Of a DNA stretch of 64,000 bases, positions 1 to 10,732 are shown one piece after another. The notes beneath the pieces are model-generated. The model searched no databases, was not told the origin of the DNA, and saw only the letters and a list, made by a program, of their open reading frames with translations. This stretch comes from Polyangiaceae bacterium (lineage in GTDB: Bacteria > Myxococcota_A > Polyangia > Polyangiales > Polyangiaceae), in contig JAKLKA010000012.1 in NCBI GenBank assembly GCA_023150915.1, forward strand, positions 1 to 64,000. Reading direction: 5' to 3'. A program made the translations under genes and the position numbers. Every line of letters begins with the position of its first letter. Position 1 is the first letter of the stretch.

Positions 1-1253
1 ATCGCGCGACGCCGCCGCGCTGCTCCAAAAACCAGCGCGGCGATCAGCCACGGTAACGCGGCCCCGCGGGATCGGCCGCTGGTGCTGCAGCCGCCATCGT
101 CACCGCTGTCGCCCTGGGTCTTGGTCTTCTGACCGCCGCCGCCTCCGCTGGCAGCGCCGCCCGCGCCACCGGACGCGCCGCTGCCCGCGCTGCCCGCCGC
201 ACCCGCCATGCCTCCGCCACCGGCCGCACCGGCCGCACCGGCCGCACCGGCCGCACCGCCGGCGCCTCCGGTTCCGCAGTTGCTCTGGGTGTCGCAGGCG
301 TCGCCTTTACCGTCCTGATCGCAGTCGGCCTGGCCCGGGTTCTTGGAGCTCGGGCAGTTGTCCTTCGCGTCCGCCACGCCGTCGCCGTCATCGTCGTCGT
401 CGCAGGCGTCACCCTGGCCGTCTTGGTCCTGGTCTTCTTGACCCGCGTTCTTCGCGTTCGGGCAGTTGTCCTTCGCGTCCGCCACACCGTCGCCATCGGC
501 GTCGGCCGGCTCGGCACAGGTCGAGCCCTTGGCAAAACCCTCGGTGGGGCTCTTGCCCAGGCGCGCGTCGGTGGCTGGCCCGAAATCGCCGTCCTCCGTG
601 ATCTTGTCTTCGGGGTGGTTCAGGTTCCACAGGCGCTGAAACGCGAGCACGTCTTTGCCCTTGAGGTCGACCGTGCCGCCACCCACGTAGGTGTAGTGGT
701 AGACGTCGCTCGAGCCGTACCACTGGAAGCCCTTGGCGGTGAGCGCGCTCTTCCACGCGGTGTAGTCGTTGGTGTCGAAGGCCGTGCCGCCTTCGTGATT
801 CGAGTTGCCCGGGGTGGCGGCCAGCGGGATGCCGCATTTGCCCGCCTTGTACCAGTGATAGAGCAGCCACTGCTGGGGCAGCGTGCGCAGCATGCTGCTG
901 ATGTTCAGCTTCATGCCAGGGTTGGCGTCCACGGCTTTCACCAGTGCGTCCACCGCAGCCGGCTGCATGTACATGAAAACGTGGCTGTAGGCCTTCACCA
1001 GGTTCGGACGAGAGGGCACGGCCTTCATCGCCTTGGGATTGATGCAGTTCATCTCGGCGATGATCTGCTTGCTGAGCCCCTCGACCACCGAAGTGGAGCA
1101 GCCGCCGGAAAGCGCCTGCGACACGCTGAGACCGCTCTGGACGGTCGCGACCTCTTCGTGCGGCTCGGGACCGTCGGGCTCGCCGTCCGGCAACTCCGCG
1201 GCGCAGCCCGCGAGCGCGATCACACCCAGGACCGAGACCGCCCGACGCACCAT
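1..1253 (-). CDS. M15-type (VanY-like) D-Ala-D-Ala carboxypeptidase lipoprotein with PG-binding-like segment, TSP3 repeats and MYXO-CTERM-like tail (3' end cut by window edge)
   Basis: Minus-strand reading from ATG at 1253: [20 protein letters not shown] (lipobox); [14 protein letters not shown] (SxHxxGxAxD) and SDVYHYTY (M15 zinc ligands); [45 protein letters not shown]3 repeats; tail [29 protein letters not shown]. Not in the ORF track because it runs off the window. Confidence 0.8.
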   Translation of the reverse strand, partial: MVRRAVSVLGVIALAGCAAELPDGEPDGPEPHEEVATVQSGLSVSQALSGGCSTSVVEGLSKQIIAEMNCINPKAMKAVPSRPNLVKAYSHVFMYMQPAAVDALVKAVDANPGMKLNISSMLRTLPQQWLLYHWYKAGKCGIPLAATPGNSNHEGGTAFDTNDYTAWKSALTAKGFQWYGSSDVYHYTYVGGGTVDLKGKDVLAFQRLWNLNHPEDKITEDGDFGPATDARLGKSPTEGFAKGSTCAEPADADGDGVADAKDNCPNAKNAGQEDQDQDGQGDACDDDDDGDGVADAKDNCPSSKNPGQADCDQDGKGDACDTQSNCGTGGAGGAAGAAGAAGAAGGGGMAGAAGSAGSGASGGAGGAASGGGGGQKTKTQGDSGDDGGCSTSGRSRGAALPWLIAALVFGAARRRRA

Positions 1254-2665
1254 CACTGCATTCTCCGCCGGCGGGCCGCGAACGCAAGCAGAGCGAGTGC
1301 GCCGACCAGCCCGACCGGGGCTCCAGCAGGCCGACCGCTGGTGCTGCACCCACCCTCGTCACCGCCGTCGTCCACCAGCTTGGTCTGCTGCCCCGCACTG
1401 CCGCCGGTGCTCTTCCCGCCCGAGCCGCCCGAGCCCGATCCACTGGAACCGCCCGAGCCCGCGCTGCCGCCGGTGCCGCTCGACCCGCCGCTGCCGCTGG
1501 TGCCGCCGGTGCCGCTCGAGCTGTCGCAGGCGTCTCCGATGCCGTCGTCATCGCCATCGGCCTGATCCGCGTTCGACTTCTCGGGGCAGTTGTCCTTGTC
1601 GTCCGCAACGCCGTCGCCGTCGTCGTCGGTCTCGCAGGCGTCTCCCTTGCCGTCCTGGTCAAGGTCCTTCTGATCGGCGTTCTTGGCGCTGGGGCAGTTG
1701 TCCTTGTCGTCCGCAACGCCGTCGCCGTCGTCGTCGGTCTCGCAGGCGTCGCCCTTGCCGTCCTTGTCCGTGTCGGTCTGGGCCTTGTTGGCCACCAGCG
1801 GGCAGTTGTCCGTGCCGTCTGCCACGCCGTCGCCGTCGTCGTCGGTGTCGCAGGCGTCGCCCTTGCCGTCCTGGTCCGAGTCCTTCTGATCGGCGTTCTT
1901 GGCGCTGGGGCAGTTGTCCTTGTCGTCGGTCACCCCGTCGCCGTCACCGTCGGCCGGGCCCACACACGAGCCGGTGGCGGTGAGCAGCTTGATGTCCGCG
2001 CCGTAATAGAACTGCAAGATTTGCTTGTAGTCGTAGCTCTTGTTCGCCTCGAGGCAGCGCGCACCCCACTGGCTCATGCAGCCGCGGTTCTGGCCGTAGC
2101 CGGGCGGGCCGATGTAGCCGAGCGAGGTCTGCTTCACGCTGGTCCCGCTGAGCCCCTGGTTGTAAGTGACGTACTTCTCCATCGGGTGGCTCGAGCTGCC
2201 CTTGCAACTCGGCGCCGAAGTGTTGTTGTCGCCGCTCACGTAGAAGCCGTAGGTGAGCATCCCGCCGAACGAGAGGTAGATCCCCGCGGTCTCTTTCACC
2301 GCCTGATAGGCCTTGGCGGACGGCTTCGCTCCGCACGAGTAGACCTGGCAGCCTTGCCCGTCGCAGATCGAGCCTTTGGTGGCCATCGCGTAGTAGGCGA
2401 CGGACCGCGCGGCGATGGCCTGCGCCTTCAGCGCCTGGAGGTTCGCGCCGCCGTTCTCGCAGGTGATCACGTGGGGGAGGTAGTCGTCCTCCATGCTCTT
2501 GGTGCCGGCGCCGGTGACCGGGATGGTGCAATAGGCCTTGGCGAGCGGTGCGCTGACGTCTTGTTGCACCTCGAGGATCGGCTCTTCGTTTCCGATTGGA
2601 CCCGCCTGGCAGGCGAGCGCGAAGAGAGCGACCAGCAAGCACCCGAAGCGAGCCCAATGCGCCAT
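1253..2665 (-). CDS. SpoIID/LytB-domain protein with TSP3 repeats and MYXO-CTERM tail
   Basis: [17 protein letters not shown] SpoIID signature; four DxDGDGVxDxxDNCP repeats; tail [37 protein letters not shown] stop/start overlap with the M15 gene. Confidence 0.85.
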   Translation of the reverse strand: MAHWARFGCLLVALFALACQAGPIGNEEPILEVQQDVSAPLAKAYCTIPVTGAGTKSMEDDYLPHVITCENGGANLQALKAQAIAARSVAYYAMATKGSICDGQGCQVYSCGAKPSAKAYQAVKETAGIYLSFGGMLTYGFYVSGDNNTSAPSCKGSSSHPMEKYVTYNQGLSGTSVKQTSLGYIGPPGYGQNRGCMSQWGARCLEANKSYDYKQILQFYYGADIKLLTATGSCVGPADGDGDGVTDDKDNCPSAKNADQKDSDQDGKGDACDTDDDGDGVADGTDNCPLVANKAQTDTDKDGKGDACETDDDGDGVADDKDNCPSAKNADQKDLDQDGKGDACETDDDGDGVADDKDNCPEKSNADQADGDDDGIGDACDSSSGTGGTSGSGGSSGTGGSAGSGGSSGSGSGGSGGKSTGGSAGQQTKLVDDGGDEGGCSTSGRPAGAPVGLVGALALLAFAARRRRMQ

Positions 2666-2865
2666 GCGGGATGTATGTGCAAGGGCGAGTCCATGACCCG
2701 ACGGCGTGATTTCGTGCGGTTAGGCCGCGCGCGCGGAGGCAGTGCCGACTCCGCCTGCCAACCGGCGGTTGGCGGGGGTGCGGAGTGGGGCTCGCCATCG
2801 GCTGTCCCGCAAAAGTGTCCGCGCGAGTCCATTTTTTGCTAAAAACGGGAGTCGTGTATGCCCGA

Positions 2866-4035
2866 ATGATCCAGCCGCCGCACCAACAGAGCTTCTTCTT
2901 GTTCGGCCCGCGTGGAACGGGCAAGTCGAGCTGGGTCCGCGCGCATTACCCCGACGCAGCGTACGTCGATCTCCTCGATGACGAGACCTATCGGCGGCTC
3001 CTCGCGCGCCCCTCGACGCTGACCGAGCTCCTCGAGCCACCCCGCCGAGGCGTGCCCCGCGGGTCCAGGCGTGGTCAGAGAGGCCAGGTGGTCGTGATCG
3101 ACGAGGTCCAGAAGGTGCCAGCGCTTCTGGACGAGGTACACCGGCAGATCGAGGCGCGCGGCACTCAGTTCGTGCTCACGGGGTCGAGCGCGCGCAAGCT
3201 TCGCAAGCAGGGGACGAATCTCCTTGCCGGCCGCGCCTTCACGTACTCCCTGTTTCCGCTGACGGCCCGCGAGTTGGGCGACGACTTCGACCTTGCCCGT
3301 GCGCTTCGGTTCGGCACCTTGCCCATGGCTGTCACCTCCCGAGCGCCCGCCCGTTACCTCTCGTCCTACGCCAGGACTTACCTCAGGGAGGAAGTCGAGC
3401 AGGAGGGCCTGACGCGACAGATCGGCAGCTTCGCGCGATTCCTGGAGACTGCGAGCTTCTCGCAGGCGGCATGCCTGTCGGTGGCCCAAGTCGCCACTGA
3501 CGCCCAGGTTCATCGCAAGGTGGTCGAGGACTACTTCGGTATCCTGCGCGACCTGCTTCTATCCCACGAGCTGCCGGTGTTCTCGCGTCGCGCAAAGCGC
3601 GAGCTCATGACCAAGCGGAAGTTCTACTTCTTCGACGTGGGGCTCTACCGGACGCTTCGGCCTCGAGGCCCACTGGACAGCGAAGCGGAGCTGAATGGTC
3701 CCGCATTCGAGACGCTCTGTCTCCAAGAGCTGATGGCGTTGAACCATTACCTGGAAGCGGGGTTCGACTTCTTTCACTGGCGCACGCGAAAGCACGAGGA
3801 GGTCGATCTGGTCCTCTACGGCGAGAAGGGGCTCTTGGCGTTCGAGCTCAAGGCCGGCAGCCGGCTGCGCGAAGCGGACTTCAGGGCGCTGGAGCTCTTC
3901 GGTGGGGACTACCCGGAAGCACGCCTCATCCTGGTCTACACGGGGACTCGAGCGGAGCGGCGCAAAGGTATCGAGCTCATCCCCGCCGATCGCTTCTTCG
4001 CCACGGCGGGCGACATTCTGCTCGGAGACGTCTGA
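2866..4035 (+). CDS. AAA-family ATPase with DUF4143-like C-terminus
   Basis: FLFGPRGTGKSSWV (Walker A), VVIDEVQKVPALLDEVH (Walker B), FVLTGSSARKL, C-terminal VDLVLYGEKGLLAFELKAG nuclease-like strand. Start MIQPP at 2866 preferred to 2785. Confidence 0.85.
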   Translation: MIQPPHQQSFFLFGPRGTGKSSWVRAHYPDAAYVDLLDDETYRRLLARPSTLTELLEPPRRGVPRGSRRGQRGQVVVIDEVQKVPALLDEVHRQIEARGTQFVLTGSSARKLRKQGTNLLAGRAFTYSLFPLTARELGDDFDLARALRFGTLPMAVTSRAPARYLSSYARTYLREEVEQEGLTRQIGSFARFLETASFSQAACLSVAQVATDAQVHRKVVEDYFGILRDLLLSHELPVFSRRAKRELMTKRKFYFFDVGLYRTLRPRGPLDSEAELNGPAFETLCLQELMALNHYLEAGFDFFHWRTRKHEEVDLVLYGEKGLLAFELKAGSRLREADFRALELFGGDYPEARLILVYTGTRAERRKGIELIPADRFFATAGDILLGDV

Positions 4036-4126
4036 GCGACGACCTTCGCGTGCCAAGCGCGCCAGGGAAGAAGTGCGGCATCACGGTGGTCGCGACCTGA
4101 ACGCGAGCGCGCGGCGCGACCGGTCA

Positions 4127-5173
4127 CTTCCCGCCGCACGCACGCGCCGGCATCAATCCCGTGTCACTGACGCCCCCTGCTTGGACGACGAGCGTCGTCT
4201 CGCGCACGCACAGTCGCGGAGCGTGCCGATGGGCTCGCACAACGTACTTTCCGGGTGGCACGTCGAAGAATCCGCCCTTCCCGGAGTGAGTCGTCACGTT
4301 TCCGGAGACCGCCTCGAAGACGCTGTAGAGACGCTGCACGCGGCGGCATCCGGGATCTGGCAGCGCGCCTGGTGACACACGGCCGGCTCGGAGCAGGGTC
4401 CGCCGAACGGGTAGAGTCGCTTGTCCGTCACCGACGAGCTGAAGTCGAAGCACACCGAGCGATCCGGAACGGCAGGCACGCACAGCCCCTTCCCTGGATC
4501 CTCCGCGGCGCGGCAGCGAAGGCCAAACCCGCACAGCGCAACGCGGCCACCCACCTCGCCACACGCCGAACCCTCGCCTTGGACCAGGAAGCGTTCACAG
4601 ACCTTAGGCCCTGGACTGCAGACCAACTCGACAGGCCAGAGCTGGCACTCGTCGCCACCGGGCACGCACGGCTGGCCCTCCGCGCGGCGCTCCGCGCACG
4701 CGCCCTCGCGACACGCGAGGTGCGGTAGGCACGGTCGATCGGGACCCGAAAGCGATGATCTGACCGTCGCGCGCAGCAGCCCCCAGCATCGCGCGTGGTG
4801 TGACGAGCGACTCTACACGTCTCCAGTGATTGGTGCGCGGGTCGTACACCTCGACGTCGCCGATCTCCTGCAGCGCGGTCGCACCGTACGCCCCGCCAAT
4901 GCAGTAGATCCGCCCATCGTGGCCTTTGACCAAAGCATGACCCTGCCGCGGTTGGTTGAGACTGCCCGGGCTCGTGCAGGCGCTGGCGAAACAGCCCACG
5001 CCGGTGGGGCAGACGCGCCCACACTGCCCGCAGTTTCCGATGTCGGTCGTCGTGTCGACGCACTCGCCGCCGCAGCGCGTCCCTCCGCTGGGGCACGGTT
5101 GGTCCTCCGCGGGAGCAGAGTTGCTGCACGCCCACGGGAGGCAGGTCACCGCGAACACCCCCCACTTCGTCAT
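4127..5173 (-). pseudogene. Decayed mosaic of three lipoprotein genes (Kelch N-term, Cys-rich mid/C-term, carboxypeptidase-regulatory-like segment)
   Basis: Three successive frames resemble the intact genes at 8931-10076, 7948-8943 and 6158-7951 in the same order; see findings. Confidence 0.75.
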
Positions 5174-5174
5174 C

Positions 5175-6161
5175 TCAGAAACTCCCCCGAACCCCCGCAC
5201 CCCTCGGCCCCAGCGACAGCCCCACGCTTGGGCGCTCAGGCGCGCTGAGAACCAGATACGTGCCGAGCCCCAGCGTAGCGATCCCGAAACCGAAGCTCGC
5301 GGTGGACCAGTCGGCGAACGTCGTCGCCTCCCGCGAGAGCTCCGACCCGCGCACGGTGCAGCCGTGCTTGCAGAGCGCCTCGCTCTCGTCCTTCTTCGAG
5401 AGCGCGCGCACGCCGAGGTAGGTGCCGGCGCCGACTCCGATCACGCCGACACCGCCGACGATGAAGCCCCAGGTGCGCTGAGCATCGCTGTGCGGGCGGT
5501 TGCGCGGCGGACGGTCTGGCACCGGTGCGACCACCGGAGCAACTATCACGCTGCGGGGCGGCTCTGCGCGCGGTTCGGCCTCGAGCCGCGGCACGACCAA
5601 CGTTTGCTTGTCAGACTCCGGCTTGACCTCCACGGTCGCGCGCCAGGTGCGATAGCCAGGCGCCGCAACCACCACCTCGTGCGGCCCGCCATCGACGGGC
5701 ATCGCGGAGCCCCAAGCCGCGCGCGCGACCTCGGAGCCGTCGCGCGTCACGCTCATCCCCGCGAGCGCCAGCCCTGGCGGCACCTCGATGATCAGGCGCG
5801 AGAGCCGCGGCTCCACGGAGGCGAGGTGCTCGGTGGCAATGGTGATGCGATCGTCGCGATCGTCGCGACGCGCCATCGCGAGCGCGTCGTTGAAGGCGCT
5901 GTAGGCGCTGGCGAGCTTGCCGATGGCTTCGTAGCACAGGCCCAGGTTGAGGACCGTGCCGCCGCCGGGATCGAGGCGGTGGCTCTCGGCGAGCTTCGGG
6001 CAGGCTTCGTGGGCCTTGCCGGCCGCCATCAGCTCCCTGCCCTGGTTGAAGAGCTCGGTGGCGAGGGCGCTGTCTTCGGGAGTGGGAGCCGCTGCAGCCG
6101 AAACGGTTGCGCCGAGGATGCCGGACAGGAGCAGCACTGCGCGCATCGCGTTGGGGTTCAC
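5175..6161 (-). CDS. TPR + PEGA-like domain protein with C-terminal TM segments
   Basis: ALATELFNQGRELMAAGKAHEACPKLAESHRLDPGGGTVLNLGLCYEAIGK; PEGA-like VVVAAPGYRTWRATVEV; GTGA overlap with upstream gene at 6158-6161 supports a GTG start. Confidence 0.75.
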   Translation of the reverse strand: MNPNAMRAVLLLSGILGATVSAAAAPTPEDSALATELFNQGRELMAAGKAHEACPKLAESHRLDPGGGTVLNLGLCYEAIGKLASAYSAFNDALAMARRDDRDDRITIATEHLASVEPRLSRLIIEVPPGLALAGMSVTRDGSEVARAAWGSAMPVDGGPHEVVVAAPGYRTWRATVEVKPESDKQTLVVPRLEAEPRAEPPRSVIVAPVVAPVPDRPPRNRPHSDAQRTWGFIVGGVGVIGVGAGTYLGVRALSKKDESEALCKHGCTVRGSELSREATTFADWSTASFGFGIATLGLGTYLVLSAPERPSVGLSLGPRGAGVRGSF

Positions 6162-7951
6162 GATCCACCTCCGCCCGGGGCACCGTCCGAGCACAATCCG
6201 AGCGTGCCCACGGCAGGCTGGAACGCCAGGCACGCCGCGCCTCCGCAGTCGGAGTCAGTGCAGCAGAATTTCCGGCAGAGCCCGAGGTCGAAGTTTGGCG
6301 CGGTGTCGCAGGTGAGCCCGCCCGCGCAGTAAGTGTTCTTCGCGGGAAGGCACAATAGACCGGCGGTTTGGGTATTCCCGTCGGCAAAGCACGCGAACCC
6401 AGCACCGTCGAAGTCGCAGCTCTCCGTGGAGCCACATCCCAGATTCGTCACCGGGTTGCACATCGCGAGGTAAGTTGGGTCGGCGATGCACCCGGCGGGG
6501 AGCGGTGCGGTGGTGCACTCCGCTGCGAAGTCCGCGCAGCAGTCGCCGTACGTGGCGCAGGCCCCATCGCACCAGCATTCACCGGGAAAGGTGGGCGGTC
6601 CGAGGCACCGGTTGGCGCAGCTCCCAGGCAGGCTTCGCGGCTTCTCGTCCAGCGGCAGGCAGCCCCCAGCGGACAGGGTCACCTGGGTCTCGGTTCCAGC
6701 TCGCACGACGATCTCGCGTCGGGCCACGCACTCGCCGGTTTCCCTGCGCGTGGCCACGAGCGTGTGCTTGCCGGGTGAGACGTTGAGGAAACCGCCGTTC
6801 GCCGGAAAGCCGGTCGCGGTCGCATCGAGCTCGCCGATCAGGCCGTAGTACCCGGCCGCCCCCCCGTCATGCGGGTCCAGCTCGACGCTCACGCCGGGCA
6901 TGAAGAAACCGCGGCAGTCCAGGACTTCGTAGAAGACATGCCCCTTCTGTTCCAAGACCGGCACCTTGTGCGCCATGACAGCTCTGAAGTCGGCCACGGA
7001 GTAGCCCGCCGCCCCCAAGTAGGTTGTTCGCTCTCGCTTGCTGGGGCCCCCCGCGGCGGGTCGTGGCCGTAGGTAGTGAATCGTCGGTGCCTCTCCTTCG
7101 AGCCACAAGTAGCCCTTGCTGCCGTGCTGAACCCCCAATCGCACGATGCCTAGCTCGTCAGTCGTGCCTTCCGCCATCGGCTGGAGACAGGCGACGTCGC
7201 CGGGTTCGCAGAGCCGCACAATGGCCCCCGGGTGCGGGCGCGTTCCGCCGGTCAGCACGATCACTCGCGCCTCGACCTCGACGCCCAAGCCGTGAATCGG
7301 AGCCGGCCACACCGAGTGATGTGAACAGCTCAGGTCCGGCGGCAGGTACCCGCATTCGCCAGGGCACTTCTGGAGCAGGCACTCGGTGAAGCGGAGGGCC
7401 GACATGACACCGCTCGAATGAGCACGCTCGCAGTCGAGGTGGCATGCGGTGTCGATCGAACTGCAGTTCTGCTTGCAATACAGCAGTGCGAGGCACCCGG
7501 CGCTCTCGCCGCAGGCCGTGGCAGCGGTGCAGCACTCGCTGTTGCCACACTTCGCGCACTCGGCCCTCCAATAAGTGAACCCCCCGCACTCGACGCCGCA
7601 CTCGCTGGCACAGGAACGAGCGCGGCAGCTCGACAGCGCAGCGTACTCGCCGCGGAAAGCGCCCTCGTGCTCCTGCCGGCAGTCCGAGAACCCGGCCTCG
7701 GTACTGCTCTGAACGCAGGCGTCGATGGCAGCGCACTCCGAGTGGCCCCGACAGGCGATCGCCGCGTCGCAGCAAGCGCCACGCAAGCAGGCCGCGCACC
7801 CGGGAGCTGCAGTCAGATCCTCGCAGTGTCCTCGCTCTTCGACCCCGCCGAGCTGCCGACAGCTCCAGAGCGGTGTGCTGGCGACGCCGAGCAAGATCAC
7901 GGTAACGATCCGACGCCGAGCGCGGCTGGGGATGCGGCTACGCTGTCTCAT
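6158..7951 (-). CDS. Cysteine-rich secreted protein with carboxypeptidase-regulatory-like domain and CCTD/DCGGAAC module
   Basis: Signal-like N-term from MRQRSRIPS; GGFLNVSPGKHTLVATRRETGECVARREIVV; C-term CRKFCCTDSDCGGAAC. ATGA overlap at 7948-7951. Confidence 0.75.
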   Translation of the reverse strand: MRQRSRIPSRARRRIVTVILLGVASTPLWSCRQLGGVEERGHCEDLTAAPGCAACLRGACCDAAIACRGHSECAAIDACVQSSTEAGFSDCRQEHEGAFRGEYAALSSCRARSCASECGVECGGFTYWRAECAKCGNSECCTAATACGESAGCLALLYCKQNCSSIDTACHLDCERAHSSGVMSALRFTECLLQKCPGECGYLPPDLSCSHHSVWPAPIHGLGVEVEARVIVLTGGTRPHPGAIVRLCEPGDVACLQPMAEGTTDELGIVRLGVQHGSKGYLWLEGEAPTIHYLRPRPAAGGPSKRERTTYLGAAGYSVADFRAVMAHKVPVLEQKGHVFYEVLDCRGFFMPGVSVELDPHDGGAAGYYGLIGELDATATGFPANGGFLNVSPGKHTLVATRRETGECVARREIVVRAGTETQVTLSAGGCLPLDEKPRSLPGSCANRCLGPPTFPGECWCDGACATYGDCCADFAAECTTAPLPAGCIADPTYLAMCNPVTNLGCGSTESCDFDGAGFACFADGNTQTAGLLCLPAKNTYCAGGLTCDTAPNFDLGLCRKFCCTDSDCGGAACLAFQPAVGTLGLCSDGAPGGGGS

Positions 7952-8943
7952 TGGAACGGCGCTACCTCGCACATGGCGACGTCGAGAACCCCGCAACGGC
8001 CGGTGGTCGCGCACAAGGCCGGCGCGAGGCAGGGCCCGCCGAACGGGAAACGCTTGGGCAGAGCCTGCGGCTCTTGAACGCACCCGTAGCGGTCGGGCTT
8101 GGCGGCGACGCACACACCCCGGCGCGGTGTGTCGACCACTTCGCAGACCAAGCCGGGGGCACACAGCGTGACCGGACCTTGGTCGACCTCACCGCAGGCC
8201 TCGCCGGCGCCGGCCGAAGCGTAGCGCTCGCACCGGCCCGTGCCCGGGTTGCACACGAGCTGTTCGGGCCAGAGCTCGCAGCCGTCCGCCTGATCGCACG
8301 GCCCTCCCTCTTTCGCCCGCGGCACGCACTCGTGCGCGACGCACGCGAGCCACGGGAGGCAGGGTTTGTCCGCATCACACGCGCCCGTGGAGATGTAGGC
8401 GACGCACTTCCCCCCTGCGCTGCAGGCACGACCCGACGCGCAGTCGCCGTCTTCGAAGCAAAGGTCGCCCAACTCGGCGGGCGTCCGGCACGCACCGCAC
8501 GGACGGACGTGCGGGCTGCAGTGGCCTGTCTCGCACTGGCTCCCGAGCAGGCAGAGCGAACCTTGCTGGAGATGCCCCTTCTTGGTGCATGCCGCGGGTG
8601 CGTCGCGCATCCGCTCCCAGCGCAGCCATCGGGTACAGCGTGCGTCCAGATCCCCTTCCGAGAGCACCTGCCCGCAAGCACGGACATCGTCCGGAGTGAG
8701 CGTGCTGCCGGGGCCGAACCGCGAGCTCTCGCACTGGAGCGTCTGGCGCTCGACGCAGGTGTCCACGGCCTGGTACTCGCTGGCGAACTCCGCGGAGAGA
8801 CAAGACCGCTTCGACTCGCACCAGGACAGGGCAAAGGCCGCGCAGCTCGCGCGTACCGGGTCCACGGCCTCTGGCGCGGCGGAGGTGGAGCACGCGAGCA
8901 CGAAGGCCACCGCGCAGACGGCGGAGCCCCTCACAGCGCCCAC
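7948..8943 (-). CDS. Cysteine-rich lipoprotein
   Basis: MGAVRGSAVCAVAFVLACSTS lipobox; numerous Cys pairs. Confidence 0.8.
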   Translation of the reverse strand: MGAVRGSAVCAVAFVLACSTSAAPEAVDPVRASCAAFALSWCESKRSCLSAEFASEYQAVDTCVERQTLQCESSRFGPGSTLTPDDVRACGQVLSEGDLDARCTRWLRWERMRDAPAACTKKGHLQQGSLCLLGSQCETGHCSPHVRPCGACRTPAELGDLCFEDGDCASGRACSAGGKCVAYISTGACDADKPCLPWLACVAHECVPRAKEGGPCDQADGCELWPEQLVCNPGTGRCERYASAGAGEACGEVDQGPVTLCAPGLVCEVVDTPRRGVCVAAKPDRYGCVQEPQALPKRFPFGGPCLAPALCATTGRCGVLDVAMCEVAPFQ

Positions 8944-10076
8944 CGGTCCGTCGCGGGGTCGTAGACCAGCGTCGAGTCCACTGCGAAGGGGAACACGTAT
9001 CCTCCCACCAGGTGGATGCGGCCGTCCGGCGCGACGGCAGCGGCGAAGTCCCTGCGCGGCTCGGGCATCACGGCGACGTCCTTCCAGAGCTTCTGCTTCG
9101 AGTCGTAAGCCTCGACGACCGCGCTCTCCATGCCGCTGACGTCAGTTCCGCCGAAGTAGAAGATGCGGCCGTCGGAAGCGAGCACCGCAGCTCCGCCGCA
9201 GTGGGGGTGGTTCATGTCGGGCGGGTCGCTCCACGCCTTCGTCTCGGGGTCGTACGCGTTCACGGTGCTCACCGCGTCGAACTCCAGGTTGTTGCAACCG
9301 CCGAGGAGATAGATGCGTGCGTCCGCTCCGCGCACGGCGACGGCACCCCAGCGGGGCTGCACGTGCGTCGGTGGCGCCGCGGGCTCGGTCGTCCACCGAT
9401 CGCCGTCGAACACCTCCACTGTTGGCACGACGGCTGGAGCCGGGTTTCCCTTGCTGTACCCCCAGAACGCGTAGATTCTCTCGTCGGCTCCGACCGCTAC
9501 GGCCGCCCGAGCGCGCTTCGTCTCGAGCTTGGCGGAGGGAGACCAGGTGCCCGCGCTCGGCTCCAAGATCTCGACGGTGTCCAGGGCTGGCCCTTCGATG
9601 CTCCACGCTTCGCCACCGATGGCGAGCAGTGCTCCCCGCACGTTGACCGCAGTGAACCAGGTCCGCGACGGGTCGAGGAGCGATGGCAAGAGCAGCCAGC
9701 GGTTGCTCTCGGGCGCGAAGCACTCCACGGACCCCGTCGCGGGCACAGCCTGATCGCCACCGACAGCGCAAACTCGCCCGTCCGGCCCGACCACCACGCC
9801 ATGACCAGCCCGTGGCGCCCGCATCGGCCGCGGCGCACGGCACGCCCCACCGAAGCACCCGGCGCCAACGCCGCAAACGCGGCCGCACGCGCCGCAGTGA
9901 CCCCAGTCGACTCGCAGATCGACGCACGCTTCCCCGCATCTGTCCTGCCCCGCCAGGCACTGCCCCGCGGTCTCGGCGCAGCCCAGAGAGACGAGCACCA
10001 CGACCCCGCAAACAGCGCCGACCCTCCTCACAGGGCCCAGGATACCCGCGTGCCTCGGGGGGCCAATAGGCATCAT
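8931..10076 (-). CDS. Kelch-repeat lipoprotein
   Basis: CGACGRVCGVGAGC motif and repeated IYLLGG/IFYFGGT/IHLVGG Kelch blades; 13-nt overlap with downstream gene. Confidence 0.8.
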   Translation of the reverse strand: MMPIGPPRHAGILGPVRRVGAVCGVVVLVSLGCAETAGQCLAGQDRCGEACVDLRVDWGHCGACGRVCGVGAGCFGGACRAPRPMRAPRAGHGVVVGPDGRVCAVGGDQAVPATGSVECFAPESNRWLLLPSLLDPSRTWFTAVNVRGALLAIGGEAWSIEGPALDTVEILEPSAGTWSPSAKLETKRARAAVAVGADERIYAFWGYSKGNPAPAVVPTVEVFDGDRWTTEPAAPPTHVQPRWGAVAVRGADARIYLLGGCNNLEFDAVSTVNAYDPETKAWSDPPDMNHPHCGGAAVLASDGRIFYFGGTDVSGMESAVVEAYDSKQKLWKDVAVMPEPRRDFAAAVAPDGRIHLVGGYVFPFAVDSTLVYDPATDRWAL

Positions 10077-10111
10077 CGGCTCTGCCGAGGTTGGAAACCG
10101 GTCGAGCCAGA

Positions 10112-10127
10112 TGTGACGTCCTTCACA
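10112..10127. promoter_or_regulatory. CRP/FNR-family-like operator TGTGACGTCCTTCACA
   Basis: Exact TGTGA-N6-TCACA in the divergent intergenic region between genes starting at 10076(-) and 10191(+). Confidence 0.5.
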
Positions 10128-10190
10128 TTCCCCTGCTGCGGCTTCTGCCCGGGTGAGCGGTCAGCGTGACCGGCCGCCAGGAGCCCAGGA

Positions 10191-10724
10191 ATGACCAAGA
10201 ACATCTCGAATCTCTTGCTCGCGGCCGCACCGGCACTCCTCTTCTGCCTTGGGTGCACTGGCGCCGTCGAGCGCGACGACCGCGGGCCCGGGACCGTGAG
10301 CGGGCCTCCGGCCGCCACCGCCGAGCCGAGCGCCACGCCCGCGCCGTCGCATCGCGGCAGGGGCACCGGGCCACAGCTCGGGCGTGGGTCGCTCGTACCC
10401 ACCGGCGGCGAGGACGATCCCGCCACGCGCGAGTCGATCTGCGTGAGCGTCGGCGCCGACGGCAACATCGATCGGATCGACGAGGTGTCCTGCACCTTGG
10501 CGACGGAAATGCACGAGTGCGCGCCCAACGACTGCCCGTGGATCCGCTGCGGGGATTGCCTGATCCATGTCGACCGCCCGAGCGACTACCTCGACGACCC
10601 GACCGGGCGCAGCGGGCCGCCGTGGCTCCTGAACGCGACCTGGGGCGCCGGGACGTGCACCGCGTTCGCGGGAACCTATGAAGTGTACGCGGACGCGACC
10701 TGCCGGGTGCGCTCGGCGATGTAA
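10191..10724 (+). CDS. Hypothetical lipoprotein
   Basis: MTKNISNLLLAAAPALLFCLGCTG signal/lipobox. Confidence 0.65.
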   Translation: MTKNISNLLLAAAPALLFCLGCTGAVERDDRGPGTVSGPPAATAEPSATPAPSHRGRGTGPQLGRGSLVPTGGEDDPATRESICVSVGADGNIDRIDEVSCTLATEMHECAPNDCPWIRCGDCLIHVDRPSDYLDDPTGRSGPPWLLNATWGAGTCTAFAGTYEVYADATCRVRSAM

Positions 10725-10732
10725 CGTCAAGC

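Noticed and set aside
2866-4035. DUF4143 ATPase as part of a multi-gene defence system
   Set aside because: Stands alone; neighbours are surface proteins and a pseudogene, so no system can be supported.
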